DNA of 50,629 bases from Deltaproteobacteria bacterium. GTDB taxonomy: Bacteria > Myxococcota_A > Polyangia > Haliangiales > Haliangiaceae. The notes below the pieces were generated by a model, which was given only the letters and a program-made list of their open reading frames with translations, was not told where the DNA came from and did no database searches. Shown piece by piece: positions 18,048 through 28,467 of this stretch (position 1 is the stretch's first letter; every line of letters starts with the position of its first letter). The stretch covers positions 1-50,629 of the forward strand of contig JACCTC010000201.1 in the NCBI GenBank assembly GCA_013812655.1, given 5' to 3'. Both the position numbers and the translations under genes were made by a program.

Positions 18048-18674
18048 TCAGGCGCCGAGCTCGCCGTGACACTTCTTGAACTTCTTGCCGGAGCCGCACG
18101 GACACGGTTCGTTGCGGCCGACCTTGCTGTCGGCGACGAGCGTGCCCTGGCGCTCGCCGGGACGACGACCTGCGAGCGCGGCGTCGAACGCCTCGATCAC
18201 GACCTCGGTCGGCTTGATGATCGCGCCCGCGGTGTCGGCGGTCATCGCGGCTTCCTTGACGTCCTCGGTCAGCAGCTCGGCGAGCTTCGCGTAGATGTGC
18301 GGCTGGCTCGCGACGAGCGCGGGCGCGACACGATCCTGCGGCGGCTTGTCGGCGAGGCCCTCGATGGTCGACAGCGCCTCGGTGACGACCTTGTCGGCGT
18401 CCGCGAGGTTCTGGCCGGTGAGCCGGGGCAGCGTGCCGTCACGGCCGCGATCGAACATCGCCCACACGAGGGTCGCGTAGAACACCGCGGCCTCACCGAC
18501 GGCATCGCCGTGCTCGGTGCGGACGGCGGCGGCGTGCTGGAGCAGGAACGGCTGCTCCTTCTGCAGGCGCTGCGCGAGCTTGTTCATCGCCTTCTTGTCG
18601 CCGCGCTGATCGAGGCGCGTGAAGGCGGTGATGGTTCGTTCGACGTTCTCGGCGGTGACGACGTTCGCGGACAT
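18048..18674 (-). CDS. SEC-C zinc-motif protein
   Basis: 208 residues from ATG 18674 ([11 protein letters not shown]); an ATG 12 codons upstream is less likely. Residues 1-180 are helical without a known catalytic motif. The C-terminus carries the SEC-C metal-binding motif [20 protein letters not shown], the zinc module first seen at the end of SecA and in many small proteins. Cysteines and the terminal Cys-His should bind one Zn2+. The module mediates protein or ribosome contacts; the role here is not clear. It lies downstream of the retropepsin-like gene on the same strand, 37 bp away. Confidence 0.75.
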   Translation of the reverse strand: MSANVVTAENVERTITAFTRLDQRGDKKAMNKLAQRLQKEQPFLLQHAAAVRTEHGDAVGEAAVFYATLVWAMFDRGRDGTLPRLTGQNLADADKVVTEALSTIEGLADKPPQDRVAPALVASQPHIYAKLAELLTEDVKEAAMTADTAGAIIKPTEVVIEAFDAALAGRRPGERQGTLVADSKVGRNEPCPCGSGKKFKKCHGELGA

Positions 18675-18711
18675 GCCGGGCGATCTTCCCTGGTCGATGC
18701 GCGTCGTCAAG

Positions 18712-20052
18712 TCAGCGCGCCAGCTGATCGACGCAACCGTTCGGCCCGGGGCACTTGCGGGGATACGGGCTGGCGTCGACGGCGGTCACCGTCACCCCGG
18801 CGAACACGCCGGGCAGCTGGTGGATCATCCGATCGATGTGCGCCGGCATGTTGACGAGCAAGCGCGGCAGGTCGGGCCGGCCCGTCGCCTCGAGCATCAC
18901 CTCGAGCGGCATGCCGCCGGCGACGCCATCGCGCGTGATCGACAGCACGATACCGGGATGCGTGCGGCCCGGATCGAGCGGCTTGCCCGCGAGCGGATCG
19001 ACGAGGCGCATGCCGATGCAGCCGAGGTTCTCGCAACGTGCGAACACGGCCGAGTCCCAGCGGCGGATGCGCTCGGTGGCGTCGATCTCGCGGCGCGGCG
19101 AGAGGTAGAGCTGTCGCGTGTGCCAGCTCGCCCACACCGCGTGAGGAGCGAAGAAGCCGAGGCCGAGCGTGCCGTCGATCGCCATCTCGTCCCAGCGGCG
19201 ATCGCCGTACGGGATGAACACGACGCCGTCGGAGGTGATCGGGCCGACCGTGACCGGTGTCGGCTCGGTCGCCTTGGTGATCCGGCGCGGCACGCCGACC
19301 TCGTCGATCACCGCGGTCTGAACCTCGCGCGGCACGAGCTTGGTCTTCTCCCACAGCGATTCGCGGAGCTGGCTGGCGGGCGCGCCGAAGTCGACGTGCA
19401 GCGAGTGCTTCTCGCCGTTGACGGTGGCATCGACGAGCCGGCGCGGCGCGGCCGAGGTCTGCGCGTTCTCGAAGCGGCTCGCGAGCTCCTCGTAGCCGAT
19501 CATCGCGGCGCCCGGCGGCGGCTGGAACGCCTTCTGGGTCATCAGGTGAACGACGCCGCGATCTCGATCGATGCCGAACACGAGGGAGTCCGCGATCACG
19601 TCGCGGCCGATCACCCCCGAGATCCGGCGGCCGGCGACGTCGAACGATCCGGGGCGCACGACGATGACGTCGCGGCGCTCGATGATGAGCTGGCCGATCT
19701 CGAGACCGACGACCTCGGCGTACGACCGCGGCTGCTGGGTATCGGTCTCGTCGAGCCGATGCGGGCCGTTCGAGGTCCGCAGGCCGGCTTCCTTGACGAC
19801 GTCGCCGTCGACGATCGAGATCGGCGCGTCCGGATCGATCGCGAACAGGTACGGCCCGTGCGTGTTGATCTGAACGGCCGTGACGAGCAGGCCGTTCTCG
19901 AGCGGGCCGACGAGCGGCAACGCCCAGCGATCGCCGCTGACGCCGCCGGAGAACCCGGGTGGGGCGCCGGACGTGCAGCCTGAAATGCACCCCGCGGCGC
20001 AAGTTGCGAGCACGACGCCAAGTTGAGTTAGTGGAGACCGTCCCCGTTGCAT
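18712..20052 (-). CDS. Retropepsin-like (aspartyl protease family) lipoprotein with atypical D-x-x-A motifs
   Basis: 446 residues. The signal region contains two candidate lipobox Cys (CAAGC, ISGC). Two lobes are visible, each with an aspartyl-protease-like beginning: [17 protein letters not shown] in lobe one and [14 protein letters not shown] in lobe two, where DTGA is expected. Flap-like and core strands ([29 protein letters not shown]) support the fold. Both Asp are kept but Thr-Gly is lost in one site and Thr in the other, so activity is uncertain. The first codons lie inside a 26-bp repeat shared with the korB end, so the true start may be further in. Confidence 0.7.
   Translation of the reverse strand: MQRGRSPLTQLGVVLATCAAGCISGCTSGAPPGFSGGVSGDRWALPLVGPLENGLLVTAVQINTHGPYLFAIDPDAPISIVDGDVVKEAGLRTSNGPHRLDETDTQQPRSYAEVVGLEIGQLIIERRDVIVVRPGSFDVAGRRISGVIGRDVIADSLVFGIDRDRGVVHLMTQKAFQPPPGAAMIGYEELASRFENAQTSAAPRRLVDATVNGEKHSLHVDFGAPASQLRESLWEKTKLVPREVQTAVIDEVGVPRRITKATEPTPVTVGPITSDGVVFIPYGDRRWDEMAIDGTLGLGFFAPHAVWASWHTRQLYLSPRREIDATERIRRWDSAVFARCENLGCIGMRLVDPLAGKPLDPGRTHPGIVLSITRDGVAGGMPLEVMLEATGRPDLPRLLVNMPAHIDRMIHQLPGVFAGVTVTAVDASPYPRKCPGPNGCVDQLAR
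20020..20045 (-). repeat. 26-bp REP-like direct repeat, copy 1
   Basis: On the minus strand it starts GGGGACGGTCTCC and ends CTCAACTT, identical over 26 bp to 20081-20106. It encodes part of the N-terminus of the retropepsin-like protein. The GGGGACGG-type end resembles short interspersed REP elements moved by REP-associated transposases; that link is inference. Confidence 0.7.
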
Positions 20053-20080
20053 CGTCAGATTCCGGGAGCTTGGCGATCGA

Positions 20081-20105
20081 AAGTTGAGTTAGTGGAGACC
20101 GTCCC

Positions 20106-20106
<1 letters not shown>
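20081..20106 (-). repeat. 26-bp REP-like direct repeat, copy 2
   Basis: Identical to 20020-20045 in the same orientation, 61 bp away. Its edge supplies the last base of the korB TAG stop codon, so the element begins exactly at the end of that gene. Confidence 0.7.
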
Positions 20107-21143
<1,037 letters not shown>

Positions 21144-21180
21144 GATGTTCTTTCGGGGCTCTCGGGGCTGCGATCGACGC

Positions 21181-23058
<1,878 letters not shown>

Positions 23059-23193
23059 CGCTGATACCCCTAACAACTCGCTAGCGAGCGAGCATGGCGC
23101 GGACCTTACCAGCCTTGCCGTGCGAACCCAAGGGTTGCGCGGGGTAGCGCCCGGCTGCTGCGAGCTTCCCCGAACGCGAACAGTTCCAGGGAG

Positions 23194-24111
23194 CTACGGC
23201 GGATTCTTCGACAGCAGCGGGGACGTGTAGACGACCACCGAAGCGACCTCGACCGTGACCTCGGTGGCAGCCATCGCGTAGGACCCCGTGGTCGCGCCGT
23301 CGACGGTGGCCAGCGCGAGCTCGGTCGTCGCGCCGCCGTGGCCGCCGATCCGCACTCGACAGGTGATCCGGCCGCGCTGCTCGCGATCGACCGTCCGCCA
23401 CGCGGTGACCATCACCGGATCCTCGGTGGTGATCGCGGCGGACAGACGCCTGGTCAGCGTCTCACCGCCGATCTCGCGCGCCTCGAGCTCGTCGAAGCCA
23501 TCGGCGTCGCGATCGGCGAGGATCCGGCAGGTCACGCCGACGCTGCCGTCGCCGTCGATCGCGAGCTCGAACGCGCCGCCTGCACGCCACGCGAGCGCCG
23601 TGACGGTCGCGGCGACGTACACGCCACTGCCCTGCTCGCGCCGGTTGCTTGCCCATCGCGCGGCGTCCGTCGCGTGCGCGGCATCGCCGGCGATCGTCCA
23701 GCCGCTACCGGTCCACAGCGCGGCGTCCGCGGCATCGGCGAACGTGTGCAGCGCCGCGAGCGTGTCGCCTGACAGCGTGCCGCGGGGATCGCACGCATCG
23801 CCGACGCGATCCTCGAAGTTGCCGACGGCTCGCTCGGTGGTGTCGCGCTGATCGGGATCGGGTGCCGCCGGGCAGATGTCGCAGCGATCGCCGACGCCGT
23901 CACCATCCTCGTCGTGGCCGGGATCCACGCACGGGGCGGCGTCGACTGCCGGGCCGTCCGAGCCACCGCCACACGCGCCGATGCTGGTGCCGATGCAGGT
24001 GCCGATGCAGGTGCCGACCAGCAGCCGCGCCAGATTCTGGGCTACGCTCGCGGCGTGACGATGCGGGTCTCGACGGGGTTGGTCGCCGTGCTGCTCGTCG
24101 CGTGCGGCCAT
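23194..24111 (-). CDS. Thrombospondin type 3-like secreted protein, start uncertain
   Basis: The mature part (about 270 residues) starts with CGGGSDGPAVDAAPCVDPG and a calcium-binding thrombospondin-3-like run (DEDGDGVGDRCDICP, DPDQRD, GDACDP). A beta-sandwich of about 200 residues with repeated Thr/Val strands follows (FELAIDGDGSVGVTCRILADRD). The leader region reads LLVGTCIGTCIGTSIGAC and arises from a 12-bp tandem repeat, giving three candidate lipidation cysteines. No usual start codon sits just before it. The nearest in-frame ATG (24111) lies inside the divergent DUF3108 gene and would put a polar stretch before the leader, so a non-canonical start is likely. Confidence 0.6.
   Translation of the reverse strand: MAARDEQHGDQPRRDPHRHAASVAQNLARLLVGTCIGTCIGTSIGACGGGSDGPAVDAAPCVDPGHDEDGDGVGDRCDICPAAPDPDQRDTTERAVGNFEDRVGDACDPRGTLSGDTLAALHTFADAADAALWTGSGWTIAGDAAHATDAARWASNRREQGSGVYVAATVTALAWRAGGAFELAIDGDGSVGVTCRILADRDADGFDELEAREIGGETLTRRLSAAITTEDPVMVTAWRTVDREQRGRITCRVRIGGHGGATTELALATVDGATTGSYAMAATEVTVEVASVVVYTSPLLSKNPP
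23977..24017 (+). repeat. 12-bp tandem repeat in a lipoprotein leader
   Basis: GGTGCCGATGCA at 23986-23997 and 23998-24009, a partial third copy at 24010-24017, and a diverged partial copy just before. The unit is a multiple of 3, so copy changes lengthen or shorten the leader of the leftward protein without changing frame, and add or remove Cys residues. Confidence 0.85.
24043..24048 (+). promoter_or_regulatory. -10-like TACGCT before the DUF3108 gene
   Basis: TACGCT lies 6 nt before GTG 24055 with no ribosome binding site between, which favours the GTG over the ATG at 24061 as the leaderless start. Confidence 0.4.
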
Positions 24112-24915
24112 CGCGGAGCTTCGAGCGTAGCACCCTCGCCGACGAGCACAGCTCCGGCGTCCTTGCCATCCGGACCACCGCTCGTCACGCCCGGCGAGCG
24201 GATGACCTATCGCGTCGAGCTCAAGGGCTTCGAGCTCGCGTCGTATACGTTCGCAGTCGGCGAACCGACAGAGCTCGCCGGCAGGCAGGTGATCCCCGTC
24301 GAGGGACACACCAGGAATACCGGGCTCGCGAAGTCGATCACCAAGGTCGACGATCGCTTCACGTCATGGATCGACGTCGCCACCGGTCGCTCGGTGCGGT
24401 TCCAGACGACCGAGTACGCGACCGGCAGCGATACGAACATCGAGCACTCGATCATGGATCTCGCGGGCCGTGACGGCGACACGATCCCGGTATCGTTTCA
24501 GCTGAACGATGGCGCGCCTGAGGCCCAGCCGCAGCTCGTGACCCAGGCCGAGATCTGGGACTACAACACGCTCCTCGTGATGCTCCGCGCGTGGGAAGCG
24601 CCGGCCGGCACCGCGACCTCGCTCGAGGTGTTCCGCAGCCGCTTCCTCTGGAAGATCGACGTTCGCGTCCACGGCAAGGAGTCGCTCGTCACCGCGCTCG
24701 GCGAGCTACCGGCGCTGCGCTTCGATGCTCACGCGACCAAGCTCGACCGCAAGGGCGGCAAGTTTCCCGATACCCCCGAGCGCGACTTCTCGATCTGGAT
24801 CAGCGACGACGACGGCCGCGTCCCGCTGCAGACCACCGCCGAGACCGACTACGGCAATATCAAGATGGAGATCGTCGACTACCAGCCCGGCATTGGCGCG
24901 CGCCTGCGGCCGTGA
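24055..24915 (+). CDS. DUF3108-like lipoprotein
   Basis: 286 residues from GTG 24055. The signal peptide ends LLVAC, giving the lipidated Cys. A Ser/Thr/Pro-rich linker follows, then a beta-rich domain: MTYRVELKGFELASYTFAVG, VEGHTRNTGLAKSITKVDDRF (core GLAKSITKVDDRF), FRSRFLWKIDVRVHGKESL, FSIWISDDDGRVPLQT and IKMEIVDYQPG. This order matches the DUF3108 family of periplasmic proteins, which share a fold with lipid-binding outer-membrane factors. Function is unknown. It is divergent from the thrombospondin-like gene, with overlapping 5' regions. Confidence 0.7.
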   Translation: MTMRVSTGLVAVLLVACGHRGASSVAPSPTSTAPASLPSGPPLVTPGERMTYRVELKGFELASYTFAVGEPTELAGRQVIPVEGHTRNTGLAKSITKVDDRFTSWIDVATGRSVRFQTTEYATGSDTNIEHSIMDLAGRDGDTIPVSFQLNDGAPEAQPQLVTQAEIWDYNTLLVMLRAWEAPAGTATSLEVFRSRFLWKIDVRVHGKESLVTALGELPALRFDAHATKLDRKGGKFPDTPERDFSIWISDDDGRVPLQTTAETDYGNIKMEIVDYQPGIGARLRP

Positions 24916-24944
24916 ATGGCTTGTTCGCGCCGACGCTCGTGCCC

Positions 24945-24950
24945 TAGATT
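24945..24950 (+). promoter_or_regulatory. -10-like TAGATT
   Basis: TAGATT lies 6 nt before ATG 24957, matching the leaderless-type arrangement of other genes here. Confidence 0.4.
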
Positions 24951-24956
24951 TCCCGC

Positions 24957-26408
24957 ATGGCCACCGGGCTCTCGGAGACGCTGCGCGAGACGATCGCGTA
25001 CGCCAAGCTGCCAACCGATCACAGAGGGCTGCTACCGCTCGAGCGTGCAAGAGCGATCCTCGCGACGACGCAGGTCTATCCCAAGGCGGTCGTCCATGAA
25101 GGCCGGACCCCGGAGGAGGTCGAGGAGGTCGCGATCGCGCACGCGATCCACGCGGCGCTGGTCTCGCTCGAGTCTGCAGACGAGGCGCTCGCGCACCTCA
25201 CGCAGCTCACCTGGCACGGTGCGCTGTTCGACGGCTGCACGCTCGTCGAGCGCTACGGGATCACGATGCTGCCGTGGGTCGGCGGGCGCGTCGTCGACGG
25301 CATGTTGATCGCGCCGGTGTACGGCCTCGAGGCCACGTTCGCGGCGTTCGGCACCGAGGAGGCCTTCGATCTGCTGATGAAGCTCAAGCTGGTCGACTAC
25401 CTGCGCGAGCCGGGACGCGTCCCGGTCGGCGATGTCGCGGCCGTTCCCGAGCTCGAGCCCAAGGCGGCGCTCGACGGCCGGGTGTTCGCGGTGATCGATC
25501 GGTTCATCGCCGCGCAGCCGGTCGTCGCGGCACGCGTGCTCGCCCGGCGGATGGTCGCGGCGCCGAAGGTCAAGCGCTGGCGCGAGCTCGCCGCGCGGCT
25601 GCCGAAGACCGCGGCGGTGGAGGCGTGCCTCGATGTGGTGCCCGCCGCGCCACTCACGGCCAAGGCGATCCTCGACGTCCTCGATACCGCCGCGAAGGAT
25701 CCATCGCCCGAGACGTGGCCGAAGTTCGCGACGGCGACCGAGGACGATCCGGATACGCTCGAGTATCACGCCCTCCGGCTCGTCGCGGCGCGCTCTCGCG
25801 GCGGCGAGGACTGGGGCATCGTGCTCGAGCGGATCACCGGCTCGTACTCGCCGTGGGAGCCGACCCGGATCCAGCGCTTCGTCTACGGGTCGACCGCCCG
25901 CGAGTCCGGCCGCACGACCGAGAAGCCGATCGCCTTCGAGCTCGATCGCGTGCCAGATCACGCGAACGGCGAGCCCCTGGAGACCGCGCTCGCCAACGTC
26001 GTCGTCAACGGTCCGGCCGGTCCCGCGAAGCTATCGGACGCGACCGCGAAGAAGCTGGACCTGAGGCCAGGCATGGCGTGCGAGCTCGAGGGTGATGCCG
26101 GCTTCAACCTGCGACTTCGCGGCTACCTCGCGCTGCATCCCGATGCGTTCTGGGCGCCGCCGGCGGACGCGATCGCCGAGCTCGCGATCCCGGATGCCGA
26201 GGTGCTCGTCGTGGCGACCGAGTTTCGCCACGTCGTCGGTGCGACCTACGAGCGGCTGAAGAAGACGGTCAGCTGGCATGGTCTGCCGAGCAAGTCGGAG
26301 ACCTACAAGTCCCTCGCGGCCGCGCTCGTCGCTCGCAAGCCCAAGCTGTTCAAGCCGGGCGAGCCGAACACCGACTGGCGCCTGCACGCCGTCCACGAGA
26401 TCGAGTAG
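24957..26408 (+). CDS. Unrecognised helical protein, 483 residues
   Basis: I do not recognise this protein. It is soluble, with no signal peptide or membrane helix. The first 350 residues are Ala/Leu-rich amphipathic helices (ALVSLESADEALAHLTQL, VIDRFIAAQPVVAARVLARR) that could form HEAT-like or helical repeats. The last 130 residues look different: LRPGMACELEGDAG, EVLVVATEFRHVVGATYERL and a basic end KPKLFKPGEPNTDWRLHAV. The start follows a TAGATT hexamer by 6 nt. It stands alone and faces the gene at 26448. Codon use looks typical of the window. Confidence 0.6.
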   Translation: MATGLSETLRETIAYAKLPTDHRGLLPLERARAILATTQVYPKAVVHEGRTPEEVEEVAIAHAIHAALVSLESADEALAHLTQLTWHGALFDGCTLVERYGITMLPWVGGRVVDGMLIAPVYGLEATFAAFGTEEAFDLLMKLKLVDYLREPGRVPVGDVAAVPELEPKAALDGRVFAVIDRFIAAQPVVAARVLARRMVAAPKVKRWRELAARLPKTAAVEACLDVVPAAPLTAKAILDVLDTAAKDPSPETWPKFATATEDDPDTLEYHALRLVAARSRGGEDWGIVLERITGSYSPWEPTRIQRFVYGSTARESGRTTEKPIAFELDRVPDHANGEPLETALANVVVNGPAGPAKLSDATAKKLDLRPGMACELEGDAGFNLRLRGYLALHPDAFWAPPADAIAELAIPDAEVLVVATEFRHVVGATYERLKKTVSWHGLPSKSETYKSLAAALVARKPKLFKPGEPNTDWRLHAVHEIE

Positions 26409-26425
26409 CCGATCGAGTAGTCCCG

Positions 26426-26443
26426 AACGCAAACAGGCTGCGA
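26426..26443 (+). repeat. 18-bp direct repeat, copy 1
   Basis: AACGCAAACAGGCTGCGA, identical to 27375-27392. The two copies bracket the gene at 26448-27344. This copy has no matching stem partner nearby. Confidence 0.7.
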
Positions 26444-26447
26444 CGGC

Positions 26448-27344
26448 TCACGCATCACGCCCGCGCTCCCAGTCGCGCAGCCGCTGCCGCTCGCGTTCGA
26501 CATCCGCAGTGCGCCCCATGCCTTCTGCACCCGATGTCGACCCCGATGCCCAGATCACGTATGCGTCGACGACGAGCGCCTGCATCGCGAGCGCCGCTTC
26601 ACGGTGTCCAGTCGCCCGCGCGAGCTCGGCACCACGCGACGCGTAGCCAATCGCGTCGATAAACTTGTTCGCAGCGCCCGCGCGAAGCGCCCGCAGCTGC
26701 GCGACCGCATCGTCCCATCGCCCCGCACGCACGCGCCGCTCGACCTCGATCACGTCGTCGGAGAGCGGTTGCCCGACCTCGTTGCGCGCGCCGTAGCCCG
26801 GCGGCAGCTCGAGCTCGCACTCGCGCAGCCAGCGCGCGTTGTTGAGGTTGCGGTCCGCCGGGGCAAACCAGATCCCCTGCGCGGTCATCGCGCTCTCGAG
26901 CGTCTCGATCGCTGCGCGATACCCGCCCTCGCGCAGTCCGCTCGCTCGCCGATCTTCCGTCACCGCTAGCCGCATCGACCGCAACGCGTTACGCAGCCAC
27001 CCATGCGCCGCCTCGTAGGCGCCACGCCGCTCGTGGCAGAACGCGCGGTCGAACGTGTCATTGCAGCGCAGCGCGGTGGCATACGCCTCGTACGCCTCGT
27101 CGGCTCTGCCCGAGACCTCGAGCAACATCCCGCGCGCAGCATGCGAGGCTCCGACCCACGCGGTTCGTGTCGTCGCTGCGACGCAACAGTCGAGCGCGGC
27201 CTCGAGCGTCAGATCGGTGACCGTCCACTGCACGCCACAGCTGCAGCGCAGCACGAGATCCGCGCGTCGCTCGGCGGGCCGCGCCGTCGCGGTCTCGATG
27301 ACCACCGGATCGCCGGAACACTTGGGGCACGATGCGTCGGTCAC
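26448..27344 (-). CDS. Zinc-ribbon plus TPR-like protein of unknown function
   Basis: 298 residues, GTG start. The N-terminus has a four-cysteine zinc ribbon: CPKC at residues 6-9 and CSCG near 34-37. The rest is helical with TPR-like spacing (GRADEAYEAYATALRCNDTFDRAF, RWDDAVAQLRALRAG). No catalytic motif is seen and no signal peptide is present. The gene is bracketed by two copies of an 18-bp sequence that is also part of a terminator hairpin, so the segment may have been inserted or duplicated. It lies downstream of the selenoprotein gene on the same strand, but a terminator separates them. Confidence 0.62.
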   Translation of the reverse strand: MTDASCPKCSGDPVVIETATARPAERRADLVLRCSCGVQWTVTDLTLEAALDCCVAATTRTAWVGASHAARGMLLEVSGRADEAYEAYATALRCNDTFDRAFCHERRGAYEAAHGWLRNALRSMRLAVTEDRRASGLREGGYRAAIETLESAMTAQGIWFAPADRNLNNARWLRECELELPPGYGARNEVGQPLSDDVIEVERRVRAGRWDDAVAQLRALRAGAANKFIDAIGYASRGAELARATGHREAALAMQALVVDAYVIWASGSTSGAEGMGRTADVERERQRLRDWERGRDA

Positions 27345-27373
27345 GGGAAGTCTTACTGCATCGGCCAGTGCCG

Positions 27374-27412
27374 AAACGCAAACAGGCTGCGAAGCTCGCG
27401 CCGCGCAGCCTG
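27374..27412 (-). terminator. Terminator after the seleno-DsbA gene
   Basis: A perfect 9-bp stem, CAGGCTGCG (27383-27391) with CGCAGCCTG (27404-27412), has a 12-nt loop. On the minus strand it is followed by TTTGCGTTT. It lies 28 bp past the stop of the DsbA-like gene. One arm and its tail are the 18-bp repeat also found at 26426. Confidence 0.6.
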
Positions 27413-27439
27413 CAACGATCCGAGCGCGCCGAAGTCAGA

Positions 27440-28357
27440 TCACTGCGGCTTGGGTTCCTTCTTCGACCGGAACTTCTTCTCGCCCTTCGCCATGATCTCC
27501 TTGTCGTAGTACTCGGCGGCCGAGACCCCCGACGCTTCGGCGATCTTCAGCTTCTCGTCGATGATCTGCTTGAAGGCTTCCTTCGGGATGCCGCCACCGA
27601 TGAACTGACCGTTGATGAAGAAGGCCGGCGTGCCGTTGACGCGGAACTTCGACAGCTCCTGGTGATCGTCGGCGAGGAGCTTCGCGCACTCCGGGCTCCC
27701 CATGTCGGCCTTCAGCTTCGCGGTGTCGATGCCGAGCTCCTTGGAGAACGCCATGAAGTTCTCTTCACCGAGCTTGCCGCGATCCTGACCGCGCGACGCG
27801 GCGTAGGGGCCGAACCCCTTCTCCCAGAACGCCTTGTAGAAGGGGACGAACTTCCCCTGCTTCGCGGCGGCGCAGCTCGCGAGATGCGCCTGCTGCACGG
27901 TGTCCGGGTGGACGACCATGTTCTTCAAGACCACGCGGATCTTGCCGTTGTATTCCTTGACGAGCTCCTCGAGGACCGAACTGGCCCTCTGGCAGTGGGG
28001 TCAAGCAAAATCCCAGGCCTCGATGATTGTCACCAGCGCGGCGTTCGGGCCCTCGACCATGCCTAGCTTGACGTTCTCGGTGATGTCGACAGCGAACATC
28101 GCGTCGGGCGCGGGCTCGCTGCGCTCCTGCTGCTCGGCCTGCTGCTTCTGCTGGTCGTAGATCTTCTGCAGAAAATCGAGCGCCTCGTTGTACTTCTCGA
28201 GCCTGGCGACGCGCGCCTCGAGATCGCCGCCGCCACCTCCACTGGTCTGGCCAGTCGAGATCGCCGGCATCCGTTCGGCGCCGTCGAGCTTCGAGGGTTT
28301 CTTCTCGCAGCCGGCAGCCAGCGCGAGCACTGCAACAAGGGAAGCAACTACCTTCAT
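27440..28357 (-). CDS. Selenocysteine-containing DsbA-like lipoprotein (UGA read through)
   Basis: One frame of 305 codons from ATG 28357, interrupted only by TGA at 28001-28003. The N-terminal half has a lipobox LAAGC (Cys17), a coiled-coil-like stretch (about 45-80) and a thioredoxin-fold beginning ending EAWDFA. The codon then reads TGA, followed by PHCQRASSVLEEL, the DsbA helix after the active site. The second half has VRVNGTPAFFINGQF-type cis-Pro strand (GTPAFF) and GGIPKEAFKQIID. So the expected C-P-H-C reads U119-P-H-C122. A SECIS-like hairpin follows the UGA. Selenocysteine would raise reactivity of a periplasmic thiol oxidoreductase. Two ordinary short genes or a nonsense mutation are less likely. 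Confidence 0.85.
27971..27989 (-). promoter_or_regulatory. Bacterial SECIS-like hairpin just after the UGA codon
   Basis: On the minus strand GAGGGCC (27989-27983) pairs with GGTCCTC (27977-27971), six Watson-Crick pairs and one G-U, with loop AGTTC. The apical loop begins 18 nt after the UGA and has G as its second base. Bacterial SECIS elements share an upper stem, a small loop with G in its first two positions, and a 16-37 nt distance. Confidence 0.7.
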
Positions 28358-28467
28358 GGGGGGCATCTTGCCGACCCAACCGGCCTGCCGCAAGTCGATG
28401 TTCCCGGGCTCGCTCGTTTTTTGATCGACACGGCCCCGCCGAGCGCTGTACCGAAGTGCGTTCGCGC

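Noticed and set aside
23977..24017. Tandem repeat considered as a CRISPR or phage element
   Set aside because: The unit is 12 bp without spacers and lies inside a coding leader.
27440..28393. The DsbA-like region as a frameshifted or nonsense-mutated pseudogene
   Set aside because: Both halves stay in one frame, coding quality continues through the gap, and the stop is UGA precisely at the catalytic Cys with a fitting hairpin after it.
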